Positions 11,141-19,609 of a stretch of 64,000 nucleotides of DNA are shown piece by piece. The position numbers and the translations under genes are program-made. The DNA lies in the NCBI RefSeq assembly GCF_004134905.2, contig NZ_SDPQ02000002.1, forward strand, positions 62,001-126,000, written 5' to 3'. The notes under the pieces are model-generated. The model saw only the letters and a program-made list of their open reading frames with translations, did no database searches and was not told where the DNA came from. Origin of the DNA: Aeromicrobium ginsengisoli. Its GTDB lineage: Bacteria > Actinomycetota > Actinomycetes > Propionibacteriales > Nocardioidaceae. Within the stretch, counting starts at the first letter, position 1, and the number at the start of each line of letters is the position of its first letter.

Positions 11141-12052
11141 ATGCGCATGGGCGTCCTCGACATCGGCTCCAACACCGGCCACCTGCTCGTCGTCGACGCG
11201 TTCCGCGGCGGCCCGCCCGTCCCGGCACACAGCTACAAGGAGCCGCTGCGCCTCGCCGAGCACCTCGACGCCGACAACGCCGTCACCGAGGAGGGCATCT
11301 CCCGGCTGACCAAGTACGTCGTGGACGCCCGCGCCGAGGCTGAGGACAAGGGCTGCACGACGATCCTCGCGTTCGCCACCTCGGCCGTCCGCGACGCGAT
11401 CAACGCCGACGACGTCATCGGCCGGGTCAACGCGGCCAGCGGCCTCGACCTCCAGGTCCTGGCGGGCGAGGACGAGGCCCGGCTGACGTTCCTCGCCGTA
11501 CGCCGCTGGTTCGGCTGGTCCGCCGGACGCCTCGGCGTCTTCGACATCGGCGGCGGATCGCTCGAGATCGCAGCGGGCCCCGACGAGACCCCCGACGTCG
11601 CACAGTCGATGGCCCTCGGCGCCGGCCGGCTGACCCGTGAGTGGCTCGACGCCGGTCGCACGCACTCCGAGCTGCGGCTGCACATCCGCTCGACGATCGC
11701 CGACGAGGCCGGAGCGATCCTGCGCGGCGGGTCGTTCGACCGTGCCGTCGCGACCAGCAAGACGTTCCGTTCGCTGGCCCGCATCTGCGGCGCCGCGTCA
11801 TCGCATGAGGGCCAGTACGTACGCCGCGTGCTCCACAAGCAGGACCTCTCACACCTCGTCGAGCAGCTCGCGACACTGCCGTCCGAGGACATCGCCGGTA
11901 TGCCCGGGGTGTCGCCGGACCGGGCGCACCAGATGCGCGCCGGCGCCCTGGTCGCGGAGGCCACGATGGACCTGTTCGGCCTGACGGAGCTGGAGATCTG
12001 CCCGTGGGCGCTCCGCGAGGGCATCCTGCTGGAGCACCTCGACGCGCTCTAG
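11141..12052 (+). CDS. ppx: exopolyphosphatase of the Ppx/GppA family
   Basis: Hydrolyses inorganic polyphosphate or pppGpp. 303 residues with the sugar-kinase/HSP70-type ATPase fold: phosphate loop 1 VLDIGSNTGHLLVVD near residue 5, and FDIGGGSLEIAAG near residue 133. The short form lacks the C-terminal HD domain of E. coli Ppx, as does mycobacterial Ppx1. GAGAGGA seven bases before ATG supports the start. In Mycobacterium the same gene precedes the proC-hem region, as here. Ppx and GppA activities cannot be distinguished by eye. Confidence 0.92.
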   Translation: MRMGVLDIGSNTGHLLVVDAFRGGPPVPAHSYKEPLRLAEHLDADNAVTEEGISRLTKYVVDARAEAEDKGCTTILAFATSAVRDAINADDVIGRVNAASGLDLQVLAGEDEARLTFLAVRRWFGWSAGRLGVFDIGGGSLEIAAGPDETPDVAQSMALGAGRLTREWLDAGRTHSELRLHIRSTIADEAGAILRGGSFDRAVATSKTFRSLARICGAASSHEGQYVRRVLHKQDLSHLVEQLATLPSEDIAGMPGVSPDRAHQMRAGALVAEATMDLFGLTELEICPWALREGILLEHLDAL

Positions 12053-12088
12053 GTTGGGTGGCATGCCCCTCGCCCACTGGCGCAGCGC

Positions 12089-12240
12089 GCGCCAACAGCG
12101 AACGTCCTCAACCCCGGCCCCATCGACACGGGGTGGATGGACGACGACACCCGGGGCGGCCTGGCGCCGCACCGCCGGAGGGCCGATGGGTCTCCGGACA
12201 GCTGCTGCACGCCGACGGCGGGTTCTCGGCGCGCTTCTGA
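12089..12240 (+). pseudogene. remnant of a short-chain dehydrogenase/reductase gene
   Basis: Two pieces of an SDR C-terminus survive in different frames. From about 12098 the sequence reads ANVLNPGPIDTGWMDDDTRG, the conserved strand-6/PG motif region. From 12178 it reads EGRWVSGQLLHADGGFSARF to a TGA at 12238-12240, the typical last 20 residues of FabG-like SDRs. The roughly 20-25 residues normally joining them are missing and the frame shifts between them. No Rossmann N-terminus is present upstream, where ppx ends 36 bases earlier. This is a decayed fragment left by deletion. Confidence 0.75.
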
Positions 12241-12294
12241 GATTCACAGCGATCCCCGCGCCCATGGCTGGGAGGCCGCACTAGCCTAGAACTT

Positions 12295-13080
12295 GTGCCT
12301 GATCCCATCCGCGTCTCGTTGTCGACCTCCTCGGTCTATCCGGGGTCGACGGCAAGTGGATTCGAGTCGGCCGCCCGGCTCGGCTACGACGGGGTCGAGG
12401 TCATGGTCGGCATCGACGACGTCAGCGCCGACATCACCGCGATCAAGGCGCTCAGCGCGTTCCACGAGATCCCCGTGGTGTCGATCCACGCGCCGTGCCT
12501 GCTGGTGACGCAGAGGGTGTGGGGCAGCGACCCGTGGGGCAAGCTGCACCGCAGCGCCGAGATGGCGCACGAGGTCGGCGCGTCGGTCATCGTCGTGCAC
12601 CCGCCGTTCCGGTGGCAGCGCGACTACGCCCGCGGGTTCGTCGAGGGCATCGCCGACCTCGAGGCCGAGCACGGTGTCACGTACGCCGTCGAGAACATGT
12701 ATCCGTGGCGCACCGGCAAGCGCGAGTTCCAGGCGTACGCGCCAGGGTGGGACCCGCTGCTGCACGACTACGCGCACGTGACGGTCGACCTGTCCCACAG
12801 CTCGACGGCAGGCGAGGACCCGGTCGAGATGGCCAAGGCGCTGGGCGGCCGGCTCGCCCACATCCACATGACCGACGGTTCCGGGTCGGCCAAGGACGAG
12901 CACCTCGTGCCGGGCCGCGGGACCCAGCCCTGCCAGGAGTTCCTCGAGCTCGTCGCGGCGTCGGGCTACGACGGTGAGGTCGTCGTGGAGATCAACACCC
13001 GCAAGGCCAAGGACCAGAGCGACCGCGAGGCCGATCTCCTCGAGGCGCTGGCGTTCACGCGCCTCCACGCCACTGTCTGA
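12295..13080 (+). CDS. sugar phosphate isomerase/epimerase (AP endonuclease 2-like TIM barrel)
   Basis: 261 residues of the xylose isomerase-like TIM barrel family. Metal-site elements include [48 protein letters not shown] and [10 protein letters not shown], with the expected His/Glu/Asp spacing. The GTG start gives [18 protein letters not shown] homologue sits between ppx and proC in mycobacteria, so this is part of a conserved block; the substrate is not known there either. Confidence 0.85.
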   Translation: MPDPIRVSLSTSSVYPGSTASGFESAARLGYDGVEVMVGIDDVSADITAIKALSAFHEIPVVSIHAPCLLVTQRVWGSDPWGKLHRSAEMAHEVGASVIVVHPPFRWQRDYARGFVEGIADLEAEHGVTYAVENMYPWRTGKREFQAYAPGWDPLLHDYAHVTVDLSHSSTAGEDPVEMAKALGGRLAHIHMTDGSGSAKDEHLVPGRGTQPCQEFLELVAASGYDGEVVVEINTRKAKDQSDREADLLEALAFTRLHATV

Positions 13081-13109
13081 GGGCGCCAGATTCTGCGAGG
13101 ATGACCGGC

Positions 13110-13754
13110 ATGATCACGGTCGACCAGTTCCTCGCCTTCGGGCTCGCGGCGTTCATCCTCATCGCCATTCCCGGCCCGAGTGTCGTGTTCGTGATCGGCC
13201 GCGCCCTGGCGTACGGCCGCGGGGTCGCCCTCGCGACGGTGCTGGGCAACACGCTCGGCCTGCTGACCATCGTGGTCCTCGTGGCGTTCGGGCTCGGCGT
13301 GATCGTCGAGGAGTCGATCGTCGTCTTCATGGTGCTGAAGTTCGCCGGTGCCGCCTATCTCGTCTGGCTCGGAGTGCAGGCGATCCGGCACCGCAAGGCG
13401 TTCAGCGTGCAGAACGCCGGCGTCGGGGGACACCCGGCGCTGACCTGGCGCAAGGTCATCCGCCAGGGCTTCATCGTCGGCGTCTCCAACCCCAAGGCGT
13501 TCATGATCATCGGCGCGGTGCTGCCGCAGTTCATCGACCGCGGCAACGGCCACGTCCAGGCGCAGATGCTGCTGCTCGGCCTGATCGCCGTCACGATCGG
13601 TCTCCTGTCCGACAGTCTCTGGGCGGTCATCGCCAGCCAGCTCCGTACGTGGTTCCACGCGTCGCCCAAGCGCGGCGAGGCGATGGGCGCCGTCGGCGGC
13701 ACCTCGATGATCGGGCTCGGCGTCGGCCTGGCTGTCTCGGGCAACCACCACTAG
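13110..13754 (+). CDS. LysE/RhtB family amino acid exporter
   Basis: 214 residues with about six membrane segments and the family hallmark IAIPGPSVVFVIGRALAYGRG after the first helix. VGVSNPKAFMIIGAVLPQFI follows in the middle. The ATG at 13110 is preferred to 13101 because AGG lies nine bases before it. The gene ends tail to tail with the BASS transporter, the stop codons sharing the tetramer CTAG. It probably exports a neutral or basic amino acid; the substrate is unknown. Confidence 0.88.
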   Translation: MITVDQFLAFGLAAFILIAIPGPSVVFVIGRALAYGRGVALATVLGNTLGLLTIVVLVAFGLGVIVEESIVVFMVLKFAGAAYLVWLGVQAIRHRKAFSVQNAGVGGHPALTWRKVIRQGFIVGVSNPKAFMIIGAVLPQFIDRGNGHVQAQMLLLGLIAVTIGLLSDSLWAVIASQLRTWFHASPKRGEAMGAVGGTSMIGLGVGLAVSGNHH

Positions 13755-14701
13755 GGCGCGGTACGCGCCAGCCGCCCGGCGACGACGGCACCGGTGATGA
13801 TCTGCAGCTGGTGGTAGAACATCAGCGGCAGCACGATCAGCGCGACATCCGGGCCGGCGAACAGCACCGAGGCGATCGGCAGGCCACTCGCCAGACTCTT
13901 GTTGCACCCGCAGAACAGCAACGGGATCCGATCAGCGCGTGCGAACCCGAGCAGCCGCCCGAGAAGCACGGTCCACCCCATGGCGATCGTCAGCAGCCCG
14001 GCGCACACGACCACCACGGCGAACACGTCCCAGACCTTCAAGGTCGACCAGATGTGGGCCTCGGCGCCCTCGCTGAACGCGACGAAGACGACGAGCAGGA
14101 TGCTGCTGCGGTCGAACAGGATGAGTCGGTTGTCGTGTCGCGCGATGAAGCCGCCGATCACGGGCCGCAGCATCTGACCGAGCACGAACGGCACGAACAG
14201 CTGGAGCACGATCCGCGTGACCGCACCGGCGTCGACGTGCGCGTCCGACGTCATCAGCAGGGCGACGAGTGCCGGCGTCAGGAACACGCCGACGAGGTTG
14301 GACAGCGAGGCGCTGACGACCGCACCGGCGACGTTGCCCCGCGCGATACGGGTGTAGACGACGCACGACTGCACGGTCGACGGCACGAGGCACAGCAGCA
14401 GCACCCCGTCGGCGAGGCCGGGCGTCAGCACGCCGTGCTCGAGAAGATGCGCACCGAGTCCCAGTAGCGGGAACGCGACGAACGTCGTCGACAGGATCGC
14501 GGCGTGCAACCGCCAGTACTTGAGCCCCGCGATCGTCTCGGCCGTCGACAGCCGAGCACCGTAGAGGAAGAACAGCAGGCCGATCGCCACGAGCGAGACG
14601 TTCTTGAGGACGTCGAGACCAGAGCCGGTCACCGGCACGAACGACGCCACGATCGCCGTGACCAGCAGGGCGACAATGAACGGGTCGAGGCGGGGGCGCA
14701 C
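13751..14701 (-). CDS. bile acid:sodium symporter (BASS) family transporter
   Basis: 316 residues, about nine to ten membrane helices. It opens with MRPRLDPFIVALLVTAIVAS and contains GLLFFLYGARLS, VPSTVQSCVVYTRIARGN (the SBF-like Na+-site region) and LLFCGCNKSLASGLPIASVLF. It belongs to the SBF-like subgroup, which resembles plant and bacterial keto-acid or small organic anion uptake proteins. Divergent from proC, with starts only 23 bases apart. Confidence 0.85.
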   Translation of the reverse strand: MRPRLDPFIVALLVTAIVASFVPVTGSGLDVLKNVSLVAIGLLFFLYGARLSTAETIAGLKYWRLHAAILSTTFVAFPLLGLGAHLLEHGVLTPGLADGVLLLCLVPSTVQSCVVYTRIARGNVAGAVVSASLSNLVGVFLTPALVALLMTSDAHVDAGAVTRIVLQLFVPFVLGQMLRPVIGGFIARHDNRLILFDRSSILLVVFVAFSEGAEAHIWSTLKVWDVFAVVVVCAGLLTIAMGWTVLLGRLLGFARADRIPLLFCGCNKSLASGLPIASVLFAGPDVALIVLPLMFYHQLQIITGAVVAGRLARTAP

Positions 14702-14724
14702 CCAGCGACAGTAGCCTTGCCCGT

Positions 14725-15531
14725 ATGACTCAACGGATCGCGATCCTCGGTGCCGGCGTGATGGGCGAGACCCTGCTCTCGGCGATCCTGCGGGCCGGCC
14801 ACTCCGCCGCCGACCTCGTGATCTCCGAGAAGCGCGACGAACGCGCCACCGAGCTCCGCGAGGCGTACGGCGTCACGGTGACCAGCAACGCCGAGGCCGT
14901 CGCGGGCGCCGACGTGGTCCTCCTCGTCGTGAAGCCGCAGGACGTCCCCGCGCTCCTCGACGAGATCGCCGAGTCCGTACGCGCCGATGCCACAGTGGTC
15001 TCCTTGGCCGCCGGTATCACGATCACCACGATCGAGTCCGCTCTTCCCGACGGTGTCGCCGTCGTTCGCGCGATGCCCAACACGCCGGCGCTCGTCGGCG
15101 AGGGGATGTTCGGCATCTCGCCGGGCACGTCCTGCTCCGACGATCAGCTCCGCGTCGTCGTCCGCCTGCTCGAGTCCGGCGGCAAGGTTGTCGTCGTCGA
15201 CGAGGCCCAGCAGGACGCGGTGACCGCAGTCTCGGGCTCGGGGCCGGCCTACGTCTTCTACCTCGCCGAGGCGATGATCGCCGGCGGCGTCGATGCCGGG
15301 CTCGACGAGACCACCGCCCGCACGCTCACCGCGCAGACCCTCGTCGGCGCCGCGAAGCTGCTCGCCGAGTCCGGCGAGACCGCCGACGAGCTGCGGCGTC
15401 GTGTCACCTCACCCAACGGCACGACACATGCCGCGATCACGACATTCGACGAGCACGGGGTCAAGGATGCGCTGATCGCCGGCGTCGCGGCGGCTGCCGC
15501 CAGGTCCGCGGAGCTCTCGGGCCCGTCCTAG
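14725..15531 (+). CDS. proC: pyrroline-5-carboxylate reductase
   Basis: Last step of proline synthesis, NAD(P)H-dependent. 268 residues: Rossmann motif ILGAGVMGETLL at 6-17, AMPNTPALVGEGMFG near 116, and the catalytic SGSGPAYVFYLAEAM near 170 with TAQTLVGAAKLL and the SPNGTT loop (near 232). The start ATG is the only sensible one. Conserved neighbour of the HTH/bS22/galE-like genes downstream. Confidence 0.96.
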   Translation: MTQRIAILGAGVMGETLLSAILRAGHSAADLVISEKRDERATELREAYGVTVTSNAEAVAGADVVLLVVKPQDVPALLDEIAESVRADATVVSLAAGITITTIESALPDGVAVVRAMPNTPALVGEGMFGISPGTSCSDDQLRVVVRLLESGGKVVVVDEAQQDAVTAVSGSGPAYVFYLAEAMIAGGVDAGLDETTARTLTAQTLVGAAKLLAESGETADELRRRVTSPNGTTHAAITTFDEHGVKDALIAGVAAAAARSAELSGPS

Positions 15532-15556
15532 GCCCAGTCCGGCATAGGGTCTACAC

Positions 15557-16732
15557 ATGACCGAGCGCGCGTGCGTCGTCTTCGACCAGCACCTGACCGA
15601 GTACAACTTCGGTCTGTCCCACCCCATGGCGCCGGTCCGGATCGACCTCACCATGGCGCTCGCCCGCGAGATCGGCATCGTCGACGAGCTCGATGTCGTC
15701 GGCGCGACGCCGGCGACGGATGACGAGCTCAGCCTCGTTCACTCCGCGACCTACATCGAGAAGGTCCACAAGCTCAGCGACCATCCGACGTACACCGACC
15801 CCAGCATCGGACTCGGCACCGAGGACAACCCGGTGTTCGCCCACATGCACGAGGCCAGCGCCCTGATCGCCGGCGCCAGCGTCGAGGCTGCTCGTCGGGT
15901 GTGGACCGGTGCGGCGCCGCGGGCGGTCAACGTCAGCGGGGGACTGCACCATGCGATGCCCGGCACCGCGAGCGGCTTCTGCATCTACAACGACGTCGCC
16001 CTCGCGATCCGCTGGCTCCTCGACAACGGGGCGCAACGGGTGGCCTACGTCGACGTCGACGCCCACCACGGCGACGGCGTCCAGCAGATGTTCTGGAACG
16101 ACCCGCGCGTCCTGACGATCTCGATCCACGAGGGCCCGCAGACGCTGTTCCCCGGCACCGGCTTCTCGACCGAGACCGGGGGTGAGGGTGCTGAAGGGTC
16201 GGCCGTCAACATGCCGCTGCCTCCCGGTACGTCCGACGCCGGGTGGCTCCGGGCGTTCCACGCCGTCGTGCCCGCGCTGGTCCGCGAGTTCAAGCCCGAC
16301 ATCCTGGTGACGCAGCACGGCTGCGACTCCCACATGGACGATCCGCTGACCAACCTGATGCTGAGCGTCGACGGCCAACGCGCGTCCTACCTGGCATTGC
16401 GCGATCTCGCCGGGGAGGTGTGTGGCGGCAAGTGGGTCGCCACCGGTGGTGGTGGCTATGCCGTCATGGACGTCGTGCCCCGGGCCTGGGCGCACCTGTT
16501 GGCCATCGTCGCCGGCTCGCCGCTCGACCCGTCGACCCTGACGCCCGAACGCTGGCGGGCCCGCATCGAGGAGATGCGCGGATCACCCGGTCCGCTGCGC
16601 ATGACCGACGGCCGGGCCGTGGGCTATCGCGCCTGGGAGCAGGGCTACGACCCCGCGAGCTGGCTGGACCGCTCCATCCAGGCCACGCGCATGGCGGCCT
16701 TCCCGCTGAACGGCCTCGATCCACAGCCCTGA
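15557..16732 (+). CDS. acuC: acetoin utilization protein AcuC / class I-II histone deacetylase-like
   Basis: 391 residues with the arginase/deacetylase fold. Active-site elements: GGLHHAMPGTASGFCIYNDV (paired His of the charge relay), YVDVDAHHGDGVQQMFW (zinc ligands Asp and His), and VTQHGCDSHMDDPL (third zinc ligand Asp). Such proteins deacetylate lysines such as that of acetyl-CoA synthetase, or other acetyl-amides. The start is an ATG 25 bases after proC, so the two are probably cotranscribed. Confidence 0.9.
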   Translation: MTERACVVFDQHLTEYNFGLSHPMAPVRIDLTMALAREIGIVDELDVVGATPATDDELSLVHSATYIEKVHKLSDHPTYTDPSIGLGTEDNPVFAHMHEASALIAGASVEAARRVWTGAAPRAVNVSGGLHHAMPGTASGFCIYNDVALAIRWLLDNGAQRVAYVDVDAHHGDGVQQMFWNDPRVLTISIHEGPQTLFPGTGFSTETGGEGAEGSAVNMPLPPGTSDAGWLRAFHAVVPALVREFKPDILVTQHGCDSHMDDPLTNLMLSVDGQRASYLALRDLAGEVCGGKWVATGGGGYAVMDVVPRAWAHLLAIVAGSPLDPSTLTPERWRARIEEMRGSPGPLRMTDGRAVGYRAWEQGYDPASWLDRSIQATRMAAFPLNGLDPQP

Positions 16733-16888
16733 GGTGGTGATTGGTGCAGGTTGCGCTCCACACAGGGATTTTCGGCAACTACTGTCCCGGAGGCCTCACG
16801 AGGCACTAGTCTCAACCAAGGCACGCGCGCTGTTTCTCCGGTGGGGAAGCCGGAGAGCGCGCGTGCCCCTCAGGAAGCAGGTGGTGAC

Positions 16889-17074
16889 ATGGCATCCGGA
16901 CCGACGTTCTTGACCGTCGCGGAAGTGGCGGCTCAGATGCGGGTTTCCAAGATGACGGTCTACCGTCTCGTCCACTCCGGTGAGCTCGAAGCCGTACGCG
17001 TGGGGCGTTCCTTCCGCGTGCCCGAGGACGCCGTCGAGGAGTTCCTCGGCAAGTCCTACTTCCAGGCCGGCTGA
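16889..17074 (+). CDS. small excisionase-type (MerR-like) DNA-binding protein
   Basis: 61 residues and a single winged-helix motif: FLTVAEVAAQMRVSKMTVYR then LVHSGELEAVRVGRSFRVPEDAVEEFL. The ATG at 16889, with AGGAAG and AGGTGG upstream, is preferred to longer readings. The same protein, nearly invariant, lies just upstream of bS22 in mycobacteria and streptomycetes, so it is a core regulator rather than a phage excisionase. Its targets are not known from the sequence. Confidence 0.9.
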   Translation: MASGPTFLTVAEVAAQMRVSKMTVYRLVHSGELEAVRVGRSFRVPEDAVEEFLGKSYFQAG

Positions 17075-17274
17075 CCGAGCGCAGCACCGCACGCCGGGGG
17101 GTCCCAAACGCATGCGTGGTCGGGGAAAATCCCGGCCGATGTTGCCGTGTAGGCTGTTCGCAGCCAGTACGGGCGACCGCAGCCGCGCCACGCGAGGGTC
17201 TGCGATCACCGCAATGGCCACCAATCTCAGGCACCAGCCACTTCGCGTGGCCAACAAGAATTGAGTCGTGACCC

Positions 17275-17376
17275 GTGGGTTCAGTCATCAAGAAGCGTCG
17301 CAAGCGGATGTCGAAGAAGAAGCACCGCAAGATGCTCAAGCGCACCCGAGTGCAGCGTCGTCGTCTGGGCAAGTAG
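17275..17376 (+). CDS. ribosomal protein bS22 (AURKAIP1/COX24-type), 33 residues
   Basis: A GTG-started 33-codon gene reads [18 protein letters not shown] and then [15 protein letters not shown]. This very basic sequence is the actinobacterial COX24/AURKAIP1-domain protein, found in mycobacterial 30S subunits and named bS22. It lies 200 bases after the HTH gene and 6 bases before the SDR gene. The 200-base leader contains no other ORF I can support; a possible -10 (TAGGCT, near 17148) is seen. Identification rests on near-identity to the remembered family sequence. Confidence 0.93.
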   Translation: MGSVIKKRRKRMSKKKHRKMLKRTRVQRRRLGK

Positions 17377-17382
17377 TCCCCT

Positions 17383-18366
17383 ATGGCCCGGTCTGTCCTC
17401 GTCACCGGTGTTGCGGGTTCGTTCGCGTCGCTCTTTGCGCGCCGACTCGCAGACCTCGGCGAGGGCGCGGGCATCGGCAAGGTCGTCGGCATCGACACGA
17501 TGCTGCCGCCAGGTGACCTCGGTGGCGTGAAGTTCGTCCGCGCCGACATCCGCACCCCGGTGGTCGGCAAGGTCATCGCCGTCGAGGACGTCGACACGGT
17601 CGTCCACCTCGACGTCAACCCGCCCCGGCGCGGCCGGGCTGGAGGCGCCAAGGAGCTCAATGTCATCGGCACGATGCAGCTTCTCGCGGCGTGCCAGCGC
17701 TCGGCGACGGTCCACAAGTTCATCCTCGGCTCCTCGACCGCGGTCTACGGCTCGTCGCCGCGGGACCCCGCGATGTTCACGGAGTCCCTGCTGGCACGTG
17801 ACGGCGTACGCGGTGGCTTCCCCAAGGACATCGTCGAGGTCGAGTCGTACGTCCGCGGATTCGCGCGGCGCCGGCCCGAGGTCCTCATCACGACGCTGCG
17901 TGCGGCGCAGATCCTGCACCCGTCGATCGACACACCGCTGGCGACCTACTTCTCCAGCCCCGTGCTCCCGGCCGTCATGGGCTTCGACCCGCGGCTGCAG
18001 TTCACCGACCTCCGCGACGCGTTCGCGGTGCTCGAGCAGTCGATCCTCAAGGACCGGCCCGGCACGTTCAACATCGCGGGCGACGGCGTCGTGCTGCTGA
18101 GCCAGGCCGCGCGTCGCCTCGGGCGCCCCGTCATCCCGCTCCCGCCGATCGGCTTCGCGACCGCCTCCCGGCGGGTGCTGCGAGCCGCCGGCTCGGACAT
18201 TCCTCCGGACCTGCACCGACTGCTGACCTACGGCCGGGTCGTTGACACCTCGGCCCTGCGCGACATCTTCGGCTACGAGCTCACCCGCAGCTCGATGGAC
18301 ACGTTCGACGAGTTCCGCGAATCAGTGAGGCCCGGCATCATGTCGGCTGTGGGGGGACGTGCATGA
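17383..18366 (+). CDS. atypical extended SDR / NAD-dependent epimerase-like protein
   Basis: 327 residues of GalE-like fold with an N-terminal nucleotide motif VTGVAGSFASLFARRL, a modified GxxGxxG. SSTAVYGSSPRD is intact, but where YxxxK is expected the sequence is GGFPKDIVEVE, so Tyr is Phe and Lys is Ile. Classical epimerase or dehydrogenase chemistry is therefore unlikely. Its homologue next to bS22 in mycobacteria is annotated galE2. Stop and start overlap (ATGA) with the acyltransferase downstream, implying coupled translation and perhaps a lipid-related role. Confidence 0.85.
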   Translation: MARSVLVTGVAGSFASLFARRLADLGEGAGIGKVVGIDTMLPPGDLGGVKFVRADIRTPVVGKVIAVEDVDTVVHLDVNPPRRGRAGGAKELNVIGTMQLLAACQRSATVHKFILGSSTAVYGSSPRDPAMFTESLLARDGVRGGFPKDIVEVESYVRGFARRRPEVLITTLRAAQILHPSIDTPLATYFSSPVLPAVMGFDPRLQFTDLRDAFAVLEQSILKDRPGTFNIAGDGVVLLSQAARRLGRPVIPLPPIGFATASRRVLRAAGSDIPPDLHRLLTYGRVVDTSALRDIFGYELTRSSMDTFDEFRESVRPGIMSAVGGRA

Positions 18367-19595
18367 CCGACGAGCGCAAGACCATCGGATCGGCCGGCAA
18401 GGCCGGCCGCGGCAACCGCCAGACCTCACCCTCGGCCGCCGCCAGGGCGCTGGCCGGCGGACCCGTGACCAAGAAGCCGGTGGCCAAGAAGCCCGTGGCC
18501 AAGGCCGAGCCGGCCACCGAGCCGGTGGCCAAACCGGTCAAGCCGGCCGCCAAGAAGAGCGCGGCCAAGAAGGCGACCCCGCCGCCGCAGCCCAAGCCTC
18601 GCCTGCGAGCCGTGACCGACGAGGATGCTGCAGCAGCGGCCGCCGCTGCCGCCGAGGAAGCCGCGAAGCGTACGAGGACCGCCGGTGCCGCACCCCTGTC
18701 GGCCGGCATCCCGCTCGACGACATCGTCGTGGCCCTGATCCAGGCCGCCCAGAGGGTCCTGGGCACCGACTGGGAGGCCCGCGTCGCGACACTGCTCGCG
18801 ACGATCCGCAAGCGCATGAGCGGCGACTACGAGGTCGATGAGTTCGGCTTCGACCCGCAGATCACCGAGGTGCTGACCGCGGCGATCGAGCCGCTGGCCG
18901 AGAAGTGGTTCCGGCTCGAGGTCCGCGGCATCGAGAACATCCCGGCCGAGGGTGGCGCGCTGCTGGTCGCCAACCACTCGGGCACCGTCCCGATCGACGG
19001 GCTCATCACCGGCTACGCGGTCAAGAAGTACTCCGGCCGCAACCTGCGACCCCTGGGTGCCGACCTCGTCTTCTCGCTGCCGTTCGTCGGCCAGGTCGCC
19101 CGCAAGGTCGGCGCAACCCTCGCCTGCACCGAGGATGCCGAACGGCTGCTGACGACCGGCGAGCTCGCGGGCGTGTGGCCCGAGGGCTTCAAGGGCATCG
19201 GCAAGCCGTTCGCTGAGCGCTACAAGCTCCAGCGATTCGGGCGCGGCGGCTTCGTGTCGTCGGCGATGCGCGCCCAGGTGCCGATCGTGCCGGTCTCGAT
19301 CGTGGGTGCCGAGGAGATCTACCCCCTCGTCGGCAACGTCCCGTCCCTGGCTCGCCTGCTCGGCCTGCCCTACCTGCCGATCACGCCGTTCTTCCCGCTG
19401 CTCGGCCCGCTGGGCATGATCCCCCTGCCCAGCAAGTGGATCATCGAGTTCGGCGAGCCGATCCGCACGGACGCCTACGACCCGGAGTCGGCTGACGACC
19501 CGATGCTGCTGTTCAACGTCACGGACCAGGTGCGCGAGACGATCCAGCAAACCCTCTACGGCCTGCTCGTCGACCGAGGCAACGCGTTCTTCTAA
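18363..19595 (+). CDS. lysophospholipid acyltransferase family (PlsC-like) protein
   Basis: 410 residues. The first 100 are a low-complexity Ala/Lys/Pro segment with VAKKPVAK-type repeats, likely disordered and nucleic acid- or membrane-binding. The acyltransferase domain starts near 170: LLVANHSGTVPIDG (about 200-213) is the catalytic region, though the His-to-Asp spacing is H-x6-D rather than the usual H-x4-D. GVWPEGFKGIGKPF is the substrate-phosphate motif and VPIVPVSIVGAEEIYPL follows. Membrane-associated glycerolipid or other acyl transfer is likely; exact acceptor unknown. Translationally coupled to the SDR gene. Confidence 0.87.
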   Translation: MTDERKTIGSAGKAGRGNRQTSPSAAARALAGGPVTKKPVAKKPVAKAEPATEPVAKPVKPAAKKSAAKKATPPPQPKPRLRAVTDEDAAAAAAAAAEEAAKRTRTAGAAPLSAGIPLDDIVVALIQAAQRVLGTDWEARVATLLATIRKRMSGDYEVDEFGFDPQITEVLTAAIEPLAEKWFRLEVRGIENIPAEGGALLVANHSGTVPIDGLITGYAVKKYSGRNLRPLGADLVFSLPFVGQVARKVGATLACTEDAERLLTTGELAGVWPEGFKGIGKPFAERYKLQRFGRGGFVSSAMRAQVPIVPVSIVGAEEIYPLVGNVPSLARLLGLPYLPITPFFPLLGPLGMIPLPSKWIIEFGEPIRTDAYDPESADDPMLLFNVTDQVRETIQQTLYGLLVDRGNAFF

Positions 19596-19609
19596 GGGCT
19601 GCTGCGCCC

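Noticed and set aside
12054..12284. Short intact open frames in the ppx downstream gap
   Set aside because: They pass through the SDR remnant in wrong frames; the two recognisable pieces are in different frames, so the region is a pseudogene.
16751..16888. N-terminal extension of the excisionase-type HTH gene
   Set aside because: The 46 added residues have no family support, and the ATG at 16889 has a good ribosome site.
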